Below, piece by piece: positions 37,681 to 46,887 of a DNA stretch of 64,000 nucleotides; positions within the stretch are counted from its first letter, which is position 1; each line of letters opens with the position of its first letter. Made by a program: the position numbers and the translations under genes. Source of the stretch: PALSA-350 sp963794165 (GTDB taxonomy: Bacteria; Acidobacteriota; Terriglobia; Terriglobales; Acidobacteriaceae); contig CAWCCT010000005.1 in assembly GCA_963794165.1 (NCBI GenBank), positions 186,001-250,000 on the forward strand. Reading direction: 5' to 3'. Below the pieces are notes generated by a model. That model searched no databases. It had not been told where the DNA came from and saw only the letters and a program-made list of their open reading frames with translations.

Positions 37681-37734
37681 ACGCAAATGCCGACAGAAGC
37701 TCTGACTTCGCAGCATACCTAGCAGGCGTCTGAA

Positions 37735-37806
37735 CCATGAAGGGTACGGGCTTTAGCCCGTACGTATCTAACACAAAACCGGCGCGGCTTTAGCCGCTGA
37801 GGGGCG
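37735..37806. repeat. CTTTAG palindromes before the first glycosyltransferase
   Basis: GTACGGGCTTTAGCCCGTAC and a CGGCTTTAGCCG-type palindrome lie just upstream of the gene at 37839, related to those at 3034 and 12860. Confidence 0.6.
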
Positions 37807-37838
37807 CTTTCTACTCGCAACTTACTCATTAACCTCTT

Positions 37839-38922
37839 ATGTCTATTGTGGAGTCTGACACCATCGCCGAGCTCCGTCCTATCGAGTTGCGCCCTTGCTC
37901 CACAGAGCCGCTGGTTTCGATTCTGGTCTCCAATTACAACTACGCCCGATACATCGGGGACGCGCTCCAAAGTGCTCTCGGCCAGACCTATGCCAATATC
38001 GAACTCATCGTCTGCGACGACGGGTCCACCGACGACTCGGTTCAGGTGATTGAGCAATATGAGCGCAAGGATGCGCGTCTGCACTTCATCCGCAAAGCGA
38101 ATGGGGGACAAGGTTCGGGCTTTAATGCAGCTTTTGCCGCCAGCCGGGGCGAGATCATTGCCCTGCTGGATTCGGACGATCTTTTTCTGCCCCACAAGGT
38201 AGAGCGGATTGTGGCTGATTTTCAGGCCCACCCCGACTGCGGTTTTGGTGTACACCGGGTGATCCGCATGAGCGCAGATCTCCGCCGCCAGGGAGTGTGG
38301 CCCATGTCGGCCCCATTGCCGAGCGGATGGTATGGCTCACGCCTCTTAACGGACGGCGGCATATTGCCCTACATGCCTCCGACTTCAGGATTGAGCCTGC
38401 AGACGCGAAGTTGCCGAGCGCATTTTTCCCTTGCCGCTCGAGGCTCCCCTGGTAAGTTGTCCCGACCAGCTGATTACCCGCCTGGCTCCGTTGCTCACCA
38501 ACGTGACGCGCGAGGACGAAGCCTTATCGGAGTACCGTCTGCACGGGGGAAACAACTATGGACCGGACCGGGTAACGGCGGCATCGTTCAAGCGAGAGCT
38601 GGAGTACTGCGGCGCCCTGTGGGCCGCGCAGAAACGCTTTCTCGCAACCATCGATCCCCGGCTCGCGGAAGACTTTCAGCCGCTTAGCTTACACCCGTAC
38701 ATCGCTTACACCAGTTATCTTCACGCTCGTTTGGCCAGGGACCCTGACGTGCGCCGGTATTACGATCGCTTCATCGCATCGCTTGGGCCGCACGACCGGC
38801 ATGTGTGGTTTTGGAAGCTCTCGATCTACCTGCCTCTCCCGGTGTTCGATTTCGCCCTCAATCTCTTGATTCGGCAAAGCTGGCTCAAACAGTTAGTCTC
38901 GCGGTTAAAAAAAATGTCTTAA
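37839..38922 (+). CDS. GT2-family glycosyltransferase, frameshifted
   Basis: 360 aa once one extra base at about 38397-38400 is skipped (SGLSL, then RREVAERIFPLPLEAP). That is exactly the length of the intact paralogue at 49696, whose matching segment reads LALRREVADRIFPIPVE. The GT-A domain is clear: PLVSILVSNYNYARYIGDAL, IVCDDGSTDDS, and the metal-binding ALLDSDDLFLP. It would add a sugar to the lipid-linked repeat unit at the cytoplasmic face. Confidence 0.85.
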
Positions 38923-39009
38923 AGACGAGTTTTCCGGCCAACTGCAATCCTGCGTTTCTTTTGCACAGTGCAGTCCTCCTCAGACTGCTATCCCAGATCG
39001 GAGCACTTC

Positions 39010-40045
39010 ATGAGCACCAGGCCTCTTGTCAGCATCGGGCTGTTTCTTTACAACGGAGAGCGTTTTCTCGAAGCCGCCATCGAGTCCTTCCTGAACCAGA
39101 CATTCAAGGATTTCGAACTCATCATTTCCGACAATTGCTCCACCGATCGAAGCGATGAGATCTGCCGCCGTTATGCCGCCCAGGACTCCCGCATCCGCTA
39201 CTACCGCAACCAGCGGAATATGGGCGCAGGCTGGAACATCCGCCGGGTCTACGAATTGGCGACCGGTAAATACTTCAAGCAGGCCGCGCATGACGACATG
39301 ATTCAGCCCGACTACCTTCGCCTGTGCGTGGACGCACTGGAGGCCGACGAGTCCCTGGTTCTTGCCCATAGCTTGACCCGGGTGATCGACGAGAACGGAC
39401 AGTTCATCGAGAACTACGATGACGGCATGCGCACCAGCTCACTCGATCCAGTGGTGCGCGCTCGAGACCTGCTGCTCAAAGGCCACCGATGCTATCCCAT
39501 CTTCGGCCTCATCCGCCTGGATGCGCTGCATAAGCTTCCTCCCCAGGGCAGCTATGCCCACAGTGACCGTGTGCTTCTGCTGCAGTTGGGATTGCTGGGA
39601 CGTTATTACGAGGTGCCGGAGTATCTGTTTATCAGCACCAGGCATATGCAGGCAGTCGGTCTGGACGATGCCGGAAAGAACCAAGGCTAAGGGATTTCGC
39701 CTGACCAGGCGCTGCGGCACCTTGCCGGCAATGGAGTGGTGGGATCCGACCAAGGCCCGCAAGATCGGCTTCCCGGAGTGGAATGTGGCCAAAGAGTTTT
39801 TCCTCTCCGTGGCCCGCTCCCCGCTGACCCCGTGGCAAAAGCTCAGATGCTACGGCCTGGTGGCGCGGTGGATGTTGAAGTATCACCGCCGCATGGCCAA
39901 GGATCTCCTGATCGCTGCCGACCAGGTGTTGTTCAATTTTCAAAACAGGCATGCAATTGCAGCAAAGGGCCCAGTAACGAGTGCAGATGCGTCCGCAAAG
40001 ATAGTCTCGCTCGATCTAAAAGCCAGTGGAGGTGAGTCACTATGA
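39010..40045 (+). CDS. GT2-family glycosyltransferase, frameshifted
   Basis: About 344 aa joined over a +1 shift between 39660 and 39692. The ATG at 39010 begins MSTRPLVSIGLFLYNGERFL. GT-A motifs are ELIISDNCSTDRSDEI and QAAHDDMIQPDYL (DDM instead of the more common DxD wording). The second frame supplies TRRCGTLPAMEWWDPTKARKIGF to the end. The stop overlaps the next gene's start by 4 bp (ATGA at 40042). It is part of the EPS assembly line; donor and acceptor sugars are unknown. Confidence 0.8.
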
Positions 40046-40893
40046 AAGTAGCAATTCTTGCAGGCGGCCTGGGCTCCCGCCTTGCCGAAGAAACAGAACT
40101 TAAGCCCAAACCGATGGTCGAAGTTGGCGGCAAGCCGATCCTCTGGCACATCATGATGCACTACGCGCATTACGGCTTCGACGAGTTCGCCATCGCGCTG
40201 GGATACAAGGGCGAAGTCATCAAGAAGTACATGCTGGACTACTGCTCGCTTGAACCGCGACCTGAGCGTCTCGCTCAAGACCGGCAAAGTCAAGATGAAC
40301 GGTGGAGCAGTTCCCGACTGGACGGTGGACCTGGTCGATACCGGCATGAAGACCCAGACCGGCGGACGCATCAAGCGGCTGGCTCCCTATCTGGGCAACG
40401 AAACCTTCATGCTCACCTGGGGTGATGGCGTCTCGGACATCAACCTGAACGATCTGCTGGCGTTTCATCGCTCGCATGGCAAGCTGGCCACGCTCACCGC
40501 GGTCAGGCCGACAGCGCGCTTTGGTCACCTCGAAATGGATGGCAATCAGATCACCGAGTTTTCCGAGAAGCCGCAAACCAAAGAAGGCTGGATCAACGGC
40601 GCGTTCTTCGTGCTGGAACCGGAAATCTTTGACTTCATCGACGGCGATGACACCCACTTCGAGAAGGAGCCGCTCGAGCGGCTGGCCGGCGAAGGCCAAC
40701 TGATGGCCTATCGCCACACCGGCTTCTGGCAGTGTATGGACACCATACGCGAAAAGAAGATCCTGGAGACTTACTGGGAAACGGCAACGCACCATGGAAA
40801 ACTTGGGAGGATACGAATGCGAGTATTAGTAACGGGCCACGCGGGGTACATCGGAACGGTTTTAGTACCAATGCTGTTGCAGGCAGGGCATGA
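40042..40893 (+). CDS. rfbF: Glucose-1-phosphate cytidylyltransferase, two frameshifts
   Basis: Makes CDP-glucose from CTP and glucose-1-phosphate. The N-terminus MKVAILAGGLGSRLAEETELKPKPMVEVGGKPI is read from 40042. A +1 shift at the in-frame CTT 40249-40251 brings in NRDLSVSLKTGKVK, LTWGDGVSDINL, RFGHLEMDGN and WINGAFFVLEPEI. Near 40783 a base seems to be missing: the present frame gives ETYWETATHHGK and fuses to the next gene, while the neighbouring frame gives the family ending GNAPWKTWED. The natural end is near 40813 (about 257 aa); after correction the first stop seen is at 40893, inside the next gene. Confidence 0.8.
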
Positions 40894-41886
40894 AGTTGTT
40901 GGACTCGACACCGATCTTTTCGAGCGCAGCACCTTCAGCGACGGGATCGCACAGATCCCTGAGATCCGCAAAGACGTTCGCGATGTAACTCTGCAGGATG
41001 TCGAAGGCTTCGAAGCCATTCTGCATCTTGCCGGCCTTTCGAACGACCCACTGGGCGACCTGAATCCCGGGTCTGACCTTCGAGATCAACCACCAGGCAT
41101 CGGTCAAGCTGGCCAAGCTGGCCAAGCAGGCCGGGGTGCAGAGGTTTATCTTCTCCTCTTCCTGCAGCAACTACGGCGCCGGCGGCGACGACCTGCTGGA
41201 CGAGCACTCGGCCTTCAACCCCGTTACCCCTTACGGCACTTCCAAAGTCATGGTGGAGCAGGACGTGGCCAAGCTGGCGGATAACACGCTTCAGCCCCAC
41301 CTTCCTGCGCAATGCCACTGCTTTCGGTGTTTCGCCCCGGTTGCGCTTCGACCTGGTGCTGAACAACCTGGTGGCCTGGGCCTATGCCACCGGCCGCGTG
41401 TACATCAAGAGCGATGGAACTCCCTGGAGACCGATCGTGCATATCGCCGACATCTCGCGGGCGTTCATCGCGGCCATGCATGCGCCGATCGACCTGGTGC
41501 ACAACGAAGCGTTCAACGTCGGACGCAACGAAGACAACTACCGCATTTGCGAGCTGGCCGACATCGTCAAGGAGACGGTGCCGAACACGGTGATCGAGTA
41601 TGCGGCGGATGCCGGCCCGGATAAGCGCTGCTATCGCGTGGATTGCAGCAAGATCCGCAAGGTTCTGCCCGAGTTCCAACCCGTTTGGGATGCACGCAAG
41701 GGCGCCGTGGAACTGCACGAAACCTACAAGAAGATCGGCCTCGTTCTGGAAGACTTCGAGGGACCGCGCTTCAAGCGCATCGCCCATATCCGGAAGCTGA
41801 TCGAGGACGGTGTTCTCGACTCATCTCTGCGTTGGACTAACCAGGAAGCGGCCGCCCCCGTAGTCGCAGGAGCCGCTACGGTATGA
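40817..41886 (+). CDS. NAD-dependent epimerase/dehydratase (extended SDR), two frameshifts
   Basis: 355 aa after removing one G of GGG 41069-41071 and one base at CTT 41289-41291. A GGGAGG ribosome site 6 bp before ATG 40817 fixes the start. Motifs are VLVTGHAGYIGTVL (NAD binding), ILHLAGLSNDP, RFIFSSSCSNYG and the catalytic PYGTSKVMVE (Y-x3-K), then FNVGRNEDNYRICELA. This family sits beside rfbF and C-methyltransferases in many glycan loci and is thought to act on an NDP-4-keto sugar. The stop overlaps the next start (ATGA). Confidence 0.82.
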
Positions 41887-43113
41887 CCGAGTCGACCTTT
41901 CATTGCCGCGCATGCAATTCTTCGAAGTGCATTCCGATTCTTTCCTTCGGAACCACTCCGCTTGCGGATGCATTGCTCTCAGCCGATCAGCTTGGGTCGC
42001 CGGAAGTCACGGCGCCCCTCGACCTGGTCTTCTGCCCCGAGTGCTCCCTGGTGCAGATCACCGAAACGGTTCCGCCGGAAATTCTCTTTTGCCGCAATTA
42101 TCCTTACTTCTCTTCCGTGTCGAAGAGTCTGCTGGAGCATTTCGCGCAAGAGTGCTGAAGCAGTGATCCAGGCGCGCGGCCTCAACTCCAACAGCCTGGT
42201 GATCGAAGCTGCGTCCAACGACGGTTACATGTTGCGCAACTTCGTGAACCACGGAATCCCGGTCTTGGGCATCGATCCCGCGGAAGAGCAGGTGCGCACC
42301 GCCAACGAGCGCGGCGTCACCAGCATCAACACCTTCTTTACCAAGGAGCTGGCGGAAAAGCTGGCCTCCGAAGGCAAGAAGGCGGATGTCTTCCTGGCCA
42401 ATAATGTGCTCGCGCACGTGGCCGATCTGAACGGCTTCGTCGACGGCATCGCTGCCTTGTTGAAGCCGACGGGCGTGGCCGTGATCGAGGCGCCTTACAT
42501 TGTCGACCTGATCCAGAAGTGCGAATTCGACACCATCTACCACCAGCATCTGTGCTACTTCTCGGTGACCGCGCTGTCGCGGCTCTTCCGCGATCATGGT
42601 CTTTACCTGAACGACGTGGAGCGCACCAAGATCCATGGCGGATCTCTGCGGCTGTTTGTCGAGCCGGTAGAGACTCCGACCGCCCGCCTGAAGGCACTGC
42701 TGGCGGACGAGAAGAATGCGGGTGTCTCGACCATCGAGTACTACCGGGGCTTTGCCGACCGGGTGCACGCGGTGCGCGACGAGCTCACCACCCTGTTGAA
42801 GGACTTGAAGGGTAAAGGAAAGTCCATTGCCGGCTATGCGGCGGCGGCCAAGGCCACCACGCTGCTCGCCTTCTGCAACATCGATCGCGAACTGCTCGAC
42901 TACGTGGTCGATCTGAACGAGTTCAAACAGGGCCGGTTCATGCCCGGCAACCATCTGCCAATTCTTTCTCCGCAGAAGCTGCTGGATGCAAAGCCGGATT
43001 ACGTTCTGGTGCTGGCGTGGAATTTTGCCGGCGAAATCATGGAGCAACAACACGCCTATAAGGCGCGCGGCGGAAAATTCATCATTCCGATCCCCACGCC
43101 TGCGGTCGTCTAA
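41883..43113 (+). CDS. NDP-sugar C-methyltransferase (TylC3/NovU-like), frameshifted
   Basis: 409 aa joined over a +1 shift at about 42147-42152 (LLEHFAQ, then SAEAVIQARG). The N-terminal zinc-finger-like part has CRACNSSKCIPILSFG and CPECSLVQI (four Cys). The SAM domain follows: SLVIEAASNDGYMLRNF and ANNVLAHVADLNGFV. The family's C-terminal domain has YAAAAKATTLLAFC and DYVVDLNEFKQGRFMPG. Such enzymes methylate C3 (or C5) of a 4-keto sugar to give branched sugars. It fits directly after the cytidylyltransferase and epimerase. Confidence 0.85.
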
Positions 43114-43128
43114 AGGAGATTGTACTGA

Positions 43129-44058
43129 ATGAACAGCATCTATGTGGATTCCAAATTCGATGACGAGAAGCGCCGCCAGCACTTGTATGACGGTCAGCTG
43201 TTTGTTTACTCGCCTCGGCCCAGCGCACTGGCCTTTACCAATTTCGCGGCGGAGATGATCAAGGACGCCTTCGGCAAGGACGACCCGACCACCGCACAGT
43301 ACGACATGCCGGTGGAAGAGTTTGTCCGTATTTTCGCGCCCCTCAAGCCGGCCTTTATTCATCACCCGGAGTCGAAGCGCCTGATCCAGGCCATGCTCAA
43401 GGACTTCGGCTGCGATATGGAAACCACTTATCTCGATGTGCCGCGCCTGCGCGCCGTCACCTCGGATGCCTACCTGACTTCCGGCGTGGGCTATGCCCAC
43501 CATCTTCACCGCGACACCTGGTACTCGGCGCCGATGTGCCAGCTGAACTGGTGGCTGCCCATCTTCGAGATGTCTTCGGAGAGCTCGATGGCTTTCCATC
43601 CGCGGTATTGGAGCGAGCCGGTAAAGAACGGCTCCAGCAAGTTCAACTACTACGCCTGGAACAGCACCGGCCGGGCGGATGCGGCCAAGCACATCAAGTC
43701 CGACACCCGCGAGCAGCCCAAGCCGGAGCAGCCCATGGAGCTTGATCCCCAGATTCGGGTGATCTCTGAGCCCGGTGGAGCGCTGGTCTTTTCCGCTGCC
43801 AACATGCACTCCACCGTGCCCAACACGTCGGGCAGGACCCGCTTCAGCATCGACTTCCGCACCGTGAGCCTGATTGACGTGAAGGCTAAGAACGGCGCTC
43901 CCAATATCGACTCGCATCCGATTGGAACCTCGCTGCGCGACTTCATGAAAGGAACCGATCTGAGCCCCATGCCGGAAGAGATTGCCGCGGCTTATGACAG
44001 CCCGGACGCGGCCGACGGCGTGAAGGTCTATCGGCCCGAGGTCGTCGGCGCCAGGTAA
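43129..44058 (+). CDS. Fe(II)/2-oxoglutarate oxygenase, PhyH-like
   Basis: 309 aa, intact. A metal-binding HRDTWY (H-x-D, about residues 127-132), a later His in FSAANMHSTVPN and the 2-oxoglutarate-binding Arg region SGRTRFSIDFR make up the usual facial triad of phytanoyl-CoA-dioxygenase-like enzymes. It would hydroxylate a sugar, lipid or other building block using O2 and 2-oxoglutarate. It is placed between two methyltransferases of the same glycan cluster, 15 bp after the first. Substrate unknown. Confidence 0.75.
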   Translation: MNSIYVDSKFDDEKRRQHLYDGQLFVYSPRPSALAFTNFAAEMIKDAFGKDDPTTAQYDMPVEEFVRIFAPLKPAFIHHPESKRLIQAMLKDFGCDMETTYLDVPRLRAVTSDAYLTSGVGYAHHLHRDTWYSAPMCQLNWWLPIFEMSSESSMAFHPRYWSEPVKNGSSKFNYYAWNSTGRADAAKHIKSDTREQPKPEQPMELDPQIRVISEPGGALVFSAANMHSTVPNTSGRTRFSIDFRTVSLIDVKAKNGAPNIDSHPIGTSLRDFMKGTDLSPMPEEIAAAYDSPDAADGVKVYRPEVVGAR

Positions 44059-44391
44059 ACCGGTTGAAACCGTAGAGAAATCGGTATCCCACCCTCAGGT
44101 TGGGGCGTTTCGGGGGGCTTATGGCGCATAGGGCGCTTATGGCGCACATATCCCCCCGGCGCTTCCCCTCTTCTGAGGGTGAGATTCCACCCCTCGCGAC
44201 CGGCCACCAGAGCCAAAGCGAGCACCAATTGTTGTTGAACATTTGAGCGAGAGATCTGCCGCGTCCGCGCCCCACCGATATCTCGAACAGTCGGTCCATT
44301 TTTGCACCAGCCCACTTCACGGAGTGAGAGCGCTGGGACATGCCTTTAAACCTCAGCCAGTGACGAAATTCTTCTGAACGGGGACCAAGAA
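44059..44391. repeat. Gene-free palindromic segment
   Basis: 333 bp without a gene. ACCCTCAG/CTGAGGGT (44091-44098 and 44173-44180), GGGGCG/CGCTTCCCC and a direct repeat GCTTATGGCGCA (about 44117 and 44135) form a nested cruciform-like element. Confidence 0.6.
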
Positions 44392-45576
44392 ATGCCTGAG
44401 ATCAAGACCTGCCCAAATTGCCTCAAGGGCGACATGAGCGTTTTCTATCAGGTTCCACGGGTGCCGGTGCACAGCGTGTTGCTGATGCCGACGCGCGAAG
44501 TTGCGGTGAACTTTCCCAAGGGTGACATTGCTCTGGGCCATTGCTCCCATTGCGGCTTTATTGCCAATACCGTCTTCGACCCCACCGTGCATAACTACTC
44601 CGCGCAGTACGAGGAGACGCAGGGCTTTTCCGGGACCTTTCAGGCTTTCCACCGCCGTTTGGCCGAGGAAATGATCGCCAAATATGACCTCCACGGCAAG
44701 AAGATGATCGAGATCGGCTGCGGTAAAGGCGAGTTTCTCTCTTTGCTATGCGAGATGGGCAACAACAGCGGAGTCGGCTTCGATCCCGCCTTTGTCAGTG
44801 AACGGAATCCCTCTGCCGGCGACACCAAAGTGGAATTCGTAGCCGACTTCTACGGGGAAAAGTATGCCCACGTGCAAGGCGATTTCGTGTGCTGCAAAAT
44901 GACCCTGGAGCACATACCCGATACCGCCAATTTTGTGCGCACGGTGCGCCGTTCGGTAGGTGACCGCTACGACACCGTGGTGTTCTTCCAGGTGCCCGAC
45001 ATGAGCCGCGTGCTGCGCGACCTGGCTTTCTGGGATATTTACTACGAACACTGTTCCTATTTCAGCGCCGAATCGCTCTCCCTGCTTTTCCGCGAGCAAG
45101 GATTCGATGTGCTCGACGTTTGGACCGACTACGACGATCAATATCTGATGATTACGGCCAAGCCCTCGCGCACGCCCGCTGGTTCCGTTGAGAAGCCGGA
45201 TCCAACTCGGCTGAACAAGGATATTCAGTTCTTCACCGAGCATCAGGCAGCCAGGATGGCTTCCTGGAAGAGCAAGCTCGAGGAGACCCGGAGCACCGGG
45301 AAAAAGGCCGTGGTTTGGGGTTCGGGATCGAAGGGCGTGGCGTTTCTCACCGCGCTCAACCTGCACACACCCGGCTGCGAGATCGAATATGTGGTCGACA
45401 TCAATCCGTTTCGCGAAGGCAAATACATGGCTGGCACTGGGCAGGAGATTGTCTCGCCGGCCTTTCTCAAGCGGTACAAACCAGATCTGGCTATTGCCAT
45501 GAACCCGATCTACCAGCCTGAGATCAAGGCTGATCTCGAGAAAATGGGCCTGTCCACTGAGGTTGTGTCCGTTTGA
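44392..45576 (+). CDS. SAM-dependent C-methyltransferase family protein
   Basis: 394 aa and a distant relative of the protein at 41883. The N-terminal zinc-binding Cys motif reads CPNCLKG and HCSHCGFIA. The SAM motif is KMIEIGCGKGEFLSLL, with TLEHIPDTANFV and the family's YYEHCSYFS. The C-terminal domain has VVWGSGSKGVAFLTAL and EYVVDINPFREGKYMAG, which in the other gene reads DYVVDLNEFKQGRFMPG. A second C-methylation or a paralogous step on the same sugar is possible. Confidence 0.82.
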   Translation: MPEIKTCPNCLKGDMSVFYQVPRVPVHSVLLMPTREVAVNFPKGDIALGHCSHCGFIANTVFDPTVHNYSAQYEETQGFSGTFQAFHRRLAEEMIAKYDLHGKKMIEIGCGKGEFLSLLCEMGNNSGVGFDPAFVSERNPSAGDTKVEFVADFYGEKYAHVQGDFVCCKMTLEHIPDTANFVRTVRRSVGDRYDTVVFFQVPDMSRVLRDLAFWDIYYEHCSYFSAESLSLLFREQGFDVLDVWTDYDDQYLMITAKPSRTPAGSVEKPDPTRLNKDIQFFTEHQAARMASWKSKLEETRSTGKKAVVWGSGSKGVAFLTALNLHTPGCEIEYVVDINPFREGKYMAGTGQEIVSPAFLKRYKPDLAIAMNPIYQPEIKADLEKMGLSTEVVSV

Positions 45577-45622
45577 TTCCAATCCGGCCCTGCCCAAGGC
45601 AGAGGCTTCTCAAAGGCAATCT

Positions 45623-46837
45623 ATGTATGATTTCGCGATAATCGGTGGAGGAATTGTCGGTCTCGCGACCGGCGCTGCTCTTGGCCGTCGTTATCCTTTT
45701 GCTCGAATTCTGCTGGTTGAAAAAGAAGTTGGCTTTGCTCAGCACCAGACCGGCCGCAATAGCGGCGTCATCCACTCCGGTATCTATTACAAACCTGGCA
45801 GCCTTAAGGCGGAGCTGGCGCACGCAGGCAACCAATCCATGCGCGCCTTTTGCTATGAATATGGCGTGCCGTTCGACGTTTGCGGCAAGCTGATTGTGGC
45901 CACCAGGCCGGAGGAGATTCCTCAACTCGACATCATTTTCGATCGTGCGTTAAAGAATGGCGTCGCCGCCACGCGGCTAGCCCCGGAAGAAGCGAAAGAA
46001 GTAGAGCCCCACGTTTCCTGCATCGCGGCTATTCGCGTGCCCACCACGGGCATCGTCGATTATCGCCAGGTATGCCATGCCCTGGTGCACGAGATGCAGC
46101 AGCAGGGAGCAGAGCTTAAGGTTGGCACCGAGGTTCTTCACGTGGTGCCCACGCCGGTAGGTCACTTGCTCGAGACCTCATGGGGCTCGCTCGAAACTCG
46201 CTTCCTCATCAACTGTGCCGGTTTACACAGCGATCGTGTGGCCAAGCTGGGGGGCATGGAGCCGAAAGCTATGATCGTTCCTTTCCGGGGCGAGTACTTC
46301 GAGCTTAAGCCGGAGCGCCGCCATCTGGTGCGTCATCTCATTTACCCGGTTCCTAATCCGGCGTTTCCTTTTCTCGGTGTGCACTTCACGCGCATGATGG
46401 ACGGCAGCATTCACGCCGGACCCAATGCCGTGCTGAGTATCAAGCGCGAGGGCTATCGCAAGTCAGACTTCAGCTGGCGCGACCTCACGGAAGTTCTGAT
46501 GTATCCCGGTTTCTGGAAGCTTTCCGCGAAGTACTACCGCGAAGGAGCGGAGGAGATGTTCCGTTCTTTGAGCAAAGCCGCATTTACCCGCAGCTTGCAG
46601 CGCTTGATACCTGAGGTGCAAGCCGACGACCTGATCCCGAGCAAGAGCGGCGTGCGCGCGCAGGCTCTTCTTCGTGATGGCAGCATGGTTGATGACTTCC
46701 TGCTGTTGGAAGGGAAGAACTCTCTTCACGTCTGCAACGCTCCTTCGCCCGCAGCAACCGCCTCGCTTGAGATCGCCAAGAAAATCGTCAGCAAGGTGCC
46801 CCGCCCGGGCCGTCTCTCGCTAGTCAAAATGGCTTAA
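45623..46837 (+). CDS. lhgO: L-2-hydroxyglutarate oxidase-like FAD enzyme
   Basis: 404 aa from ATG 45623. It is a DAO-type flavoprotein: DFAIIGGGIVGLATGAAL, LVEKEVGFAQHQTGRNSGVIHSGIYYKPGS (the LhgO hallmark), FLINCAGLHSDRVA and SKSGVRAQALLRDG. LhgO oxidises L-2-hydroxyglutarate to 2-oxoglutarate and feeds electrons to the quinone pool. LhgO-like genes often sit in polysaccharide clusters; here a 2-oxoglutarate oxygenase is two genes away. Whether it acts on L-2-hydroxyglutarate or on a sugar-derived hydroxy acid is open. Confidence 0.85.
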   Translation: MYDFAIIGGGIVGLATGAALGRRYPFARILLVEKEVGFAQHQTGRNSGVIHSGIYYKPGSLKAELAHAGNQSMRAFCYEYGVPFDVCGKLIVATRPEEIPQLDIIFDRALKNGVAATRLAPEEAKEVEPHVSCIAAIRVPTTGIVDYRQVCHALVHEMQQQGAELKVGTEVLHVVPTPVGHLLETSWGSLETRFLINCAGLHSDRVAKLGGMEPKAMIVPFRGEYFELKPERRHLVRHLIYPVPNPAFPFLGVHFTRMMDGSIHAGPNAVLSIKREGYRKSDFSWRDLTEVLMYPGFWKLSAKYYREGAEEMFRSLSKAAFTRSLQRLIPEVQADDLIPSKSGVRAQALLRDGSMVDDFLLLEGKNSLHVCNAPSPAATASLEIAKKIVSKVPRPGRLSLVKMA

Positions 46838-46887
46838 GGTCTGCCTCTGGTTCCTTGACGAAGACGGGGTGGGCAGATTCAGACTCC

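Noticed and set aside
37002..37716. Two long minus-strand reading frames (226 and 223 aa) with 40-residue repeats over the tandem array
   Set aside because: The repeat simply lacks stop codons on this strand in more than one frame, and the frames begin in the family B hairpin; the two overlapping frames encode the same low-complexity pattern, so neither is a credible protein.
40250..41284. Natural fusion of cytidylyltransferase and epimerase
   Set aside because: A GGGAGG ribosome site precedes the epimerase ATG, and the expected cytidylyltransferase ending GNAPWKTW is present in the neighbouring frame, so an indel explains the apparent fusion better.
43129..46837. CsiD-LhgO glutarate hydroxylation pair
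   Set aside because: The oxygenase does not look like CsiD; its motifs and length are PhyH-like, so only a loose 2-oxoglutarate link with the LhgO-like protein remains.
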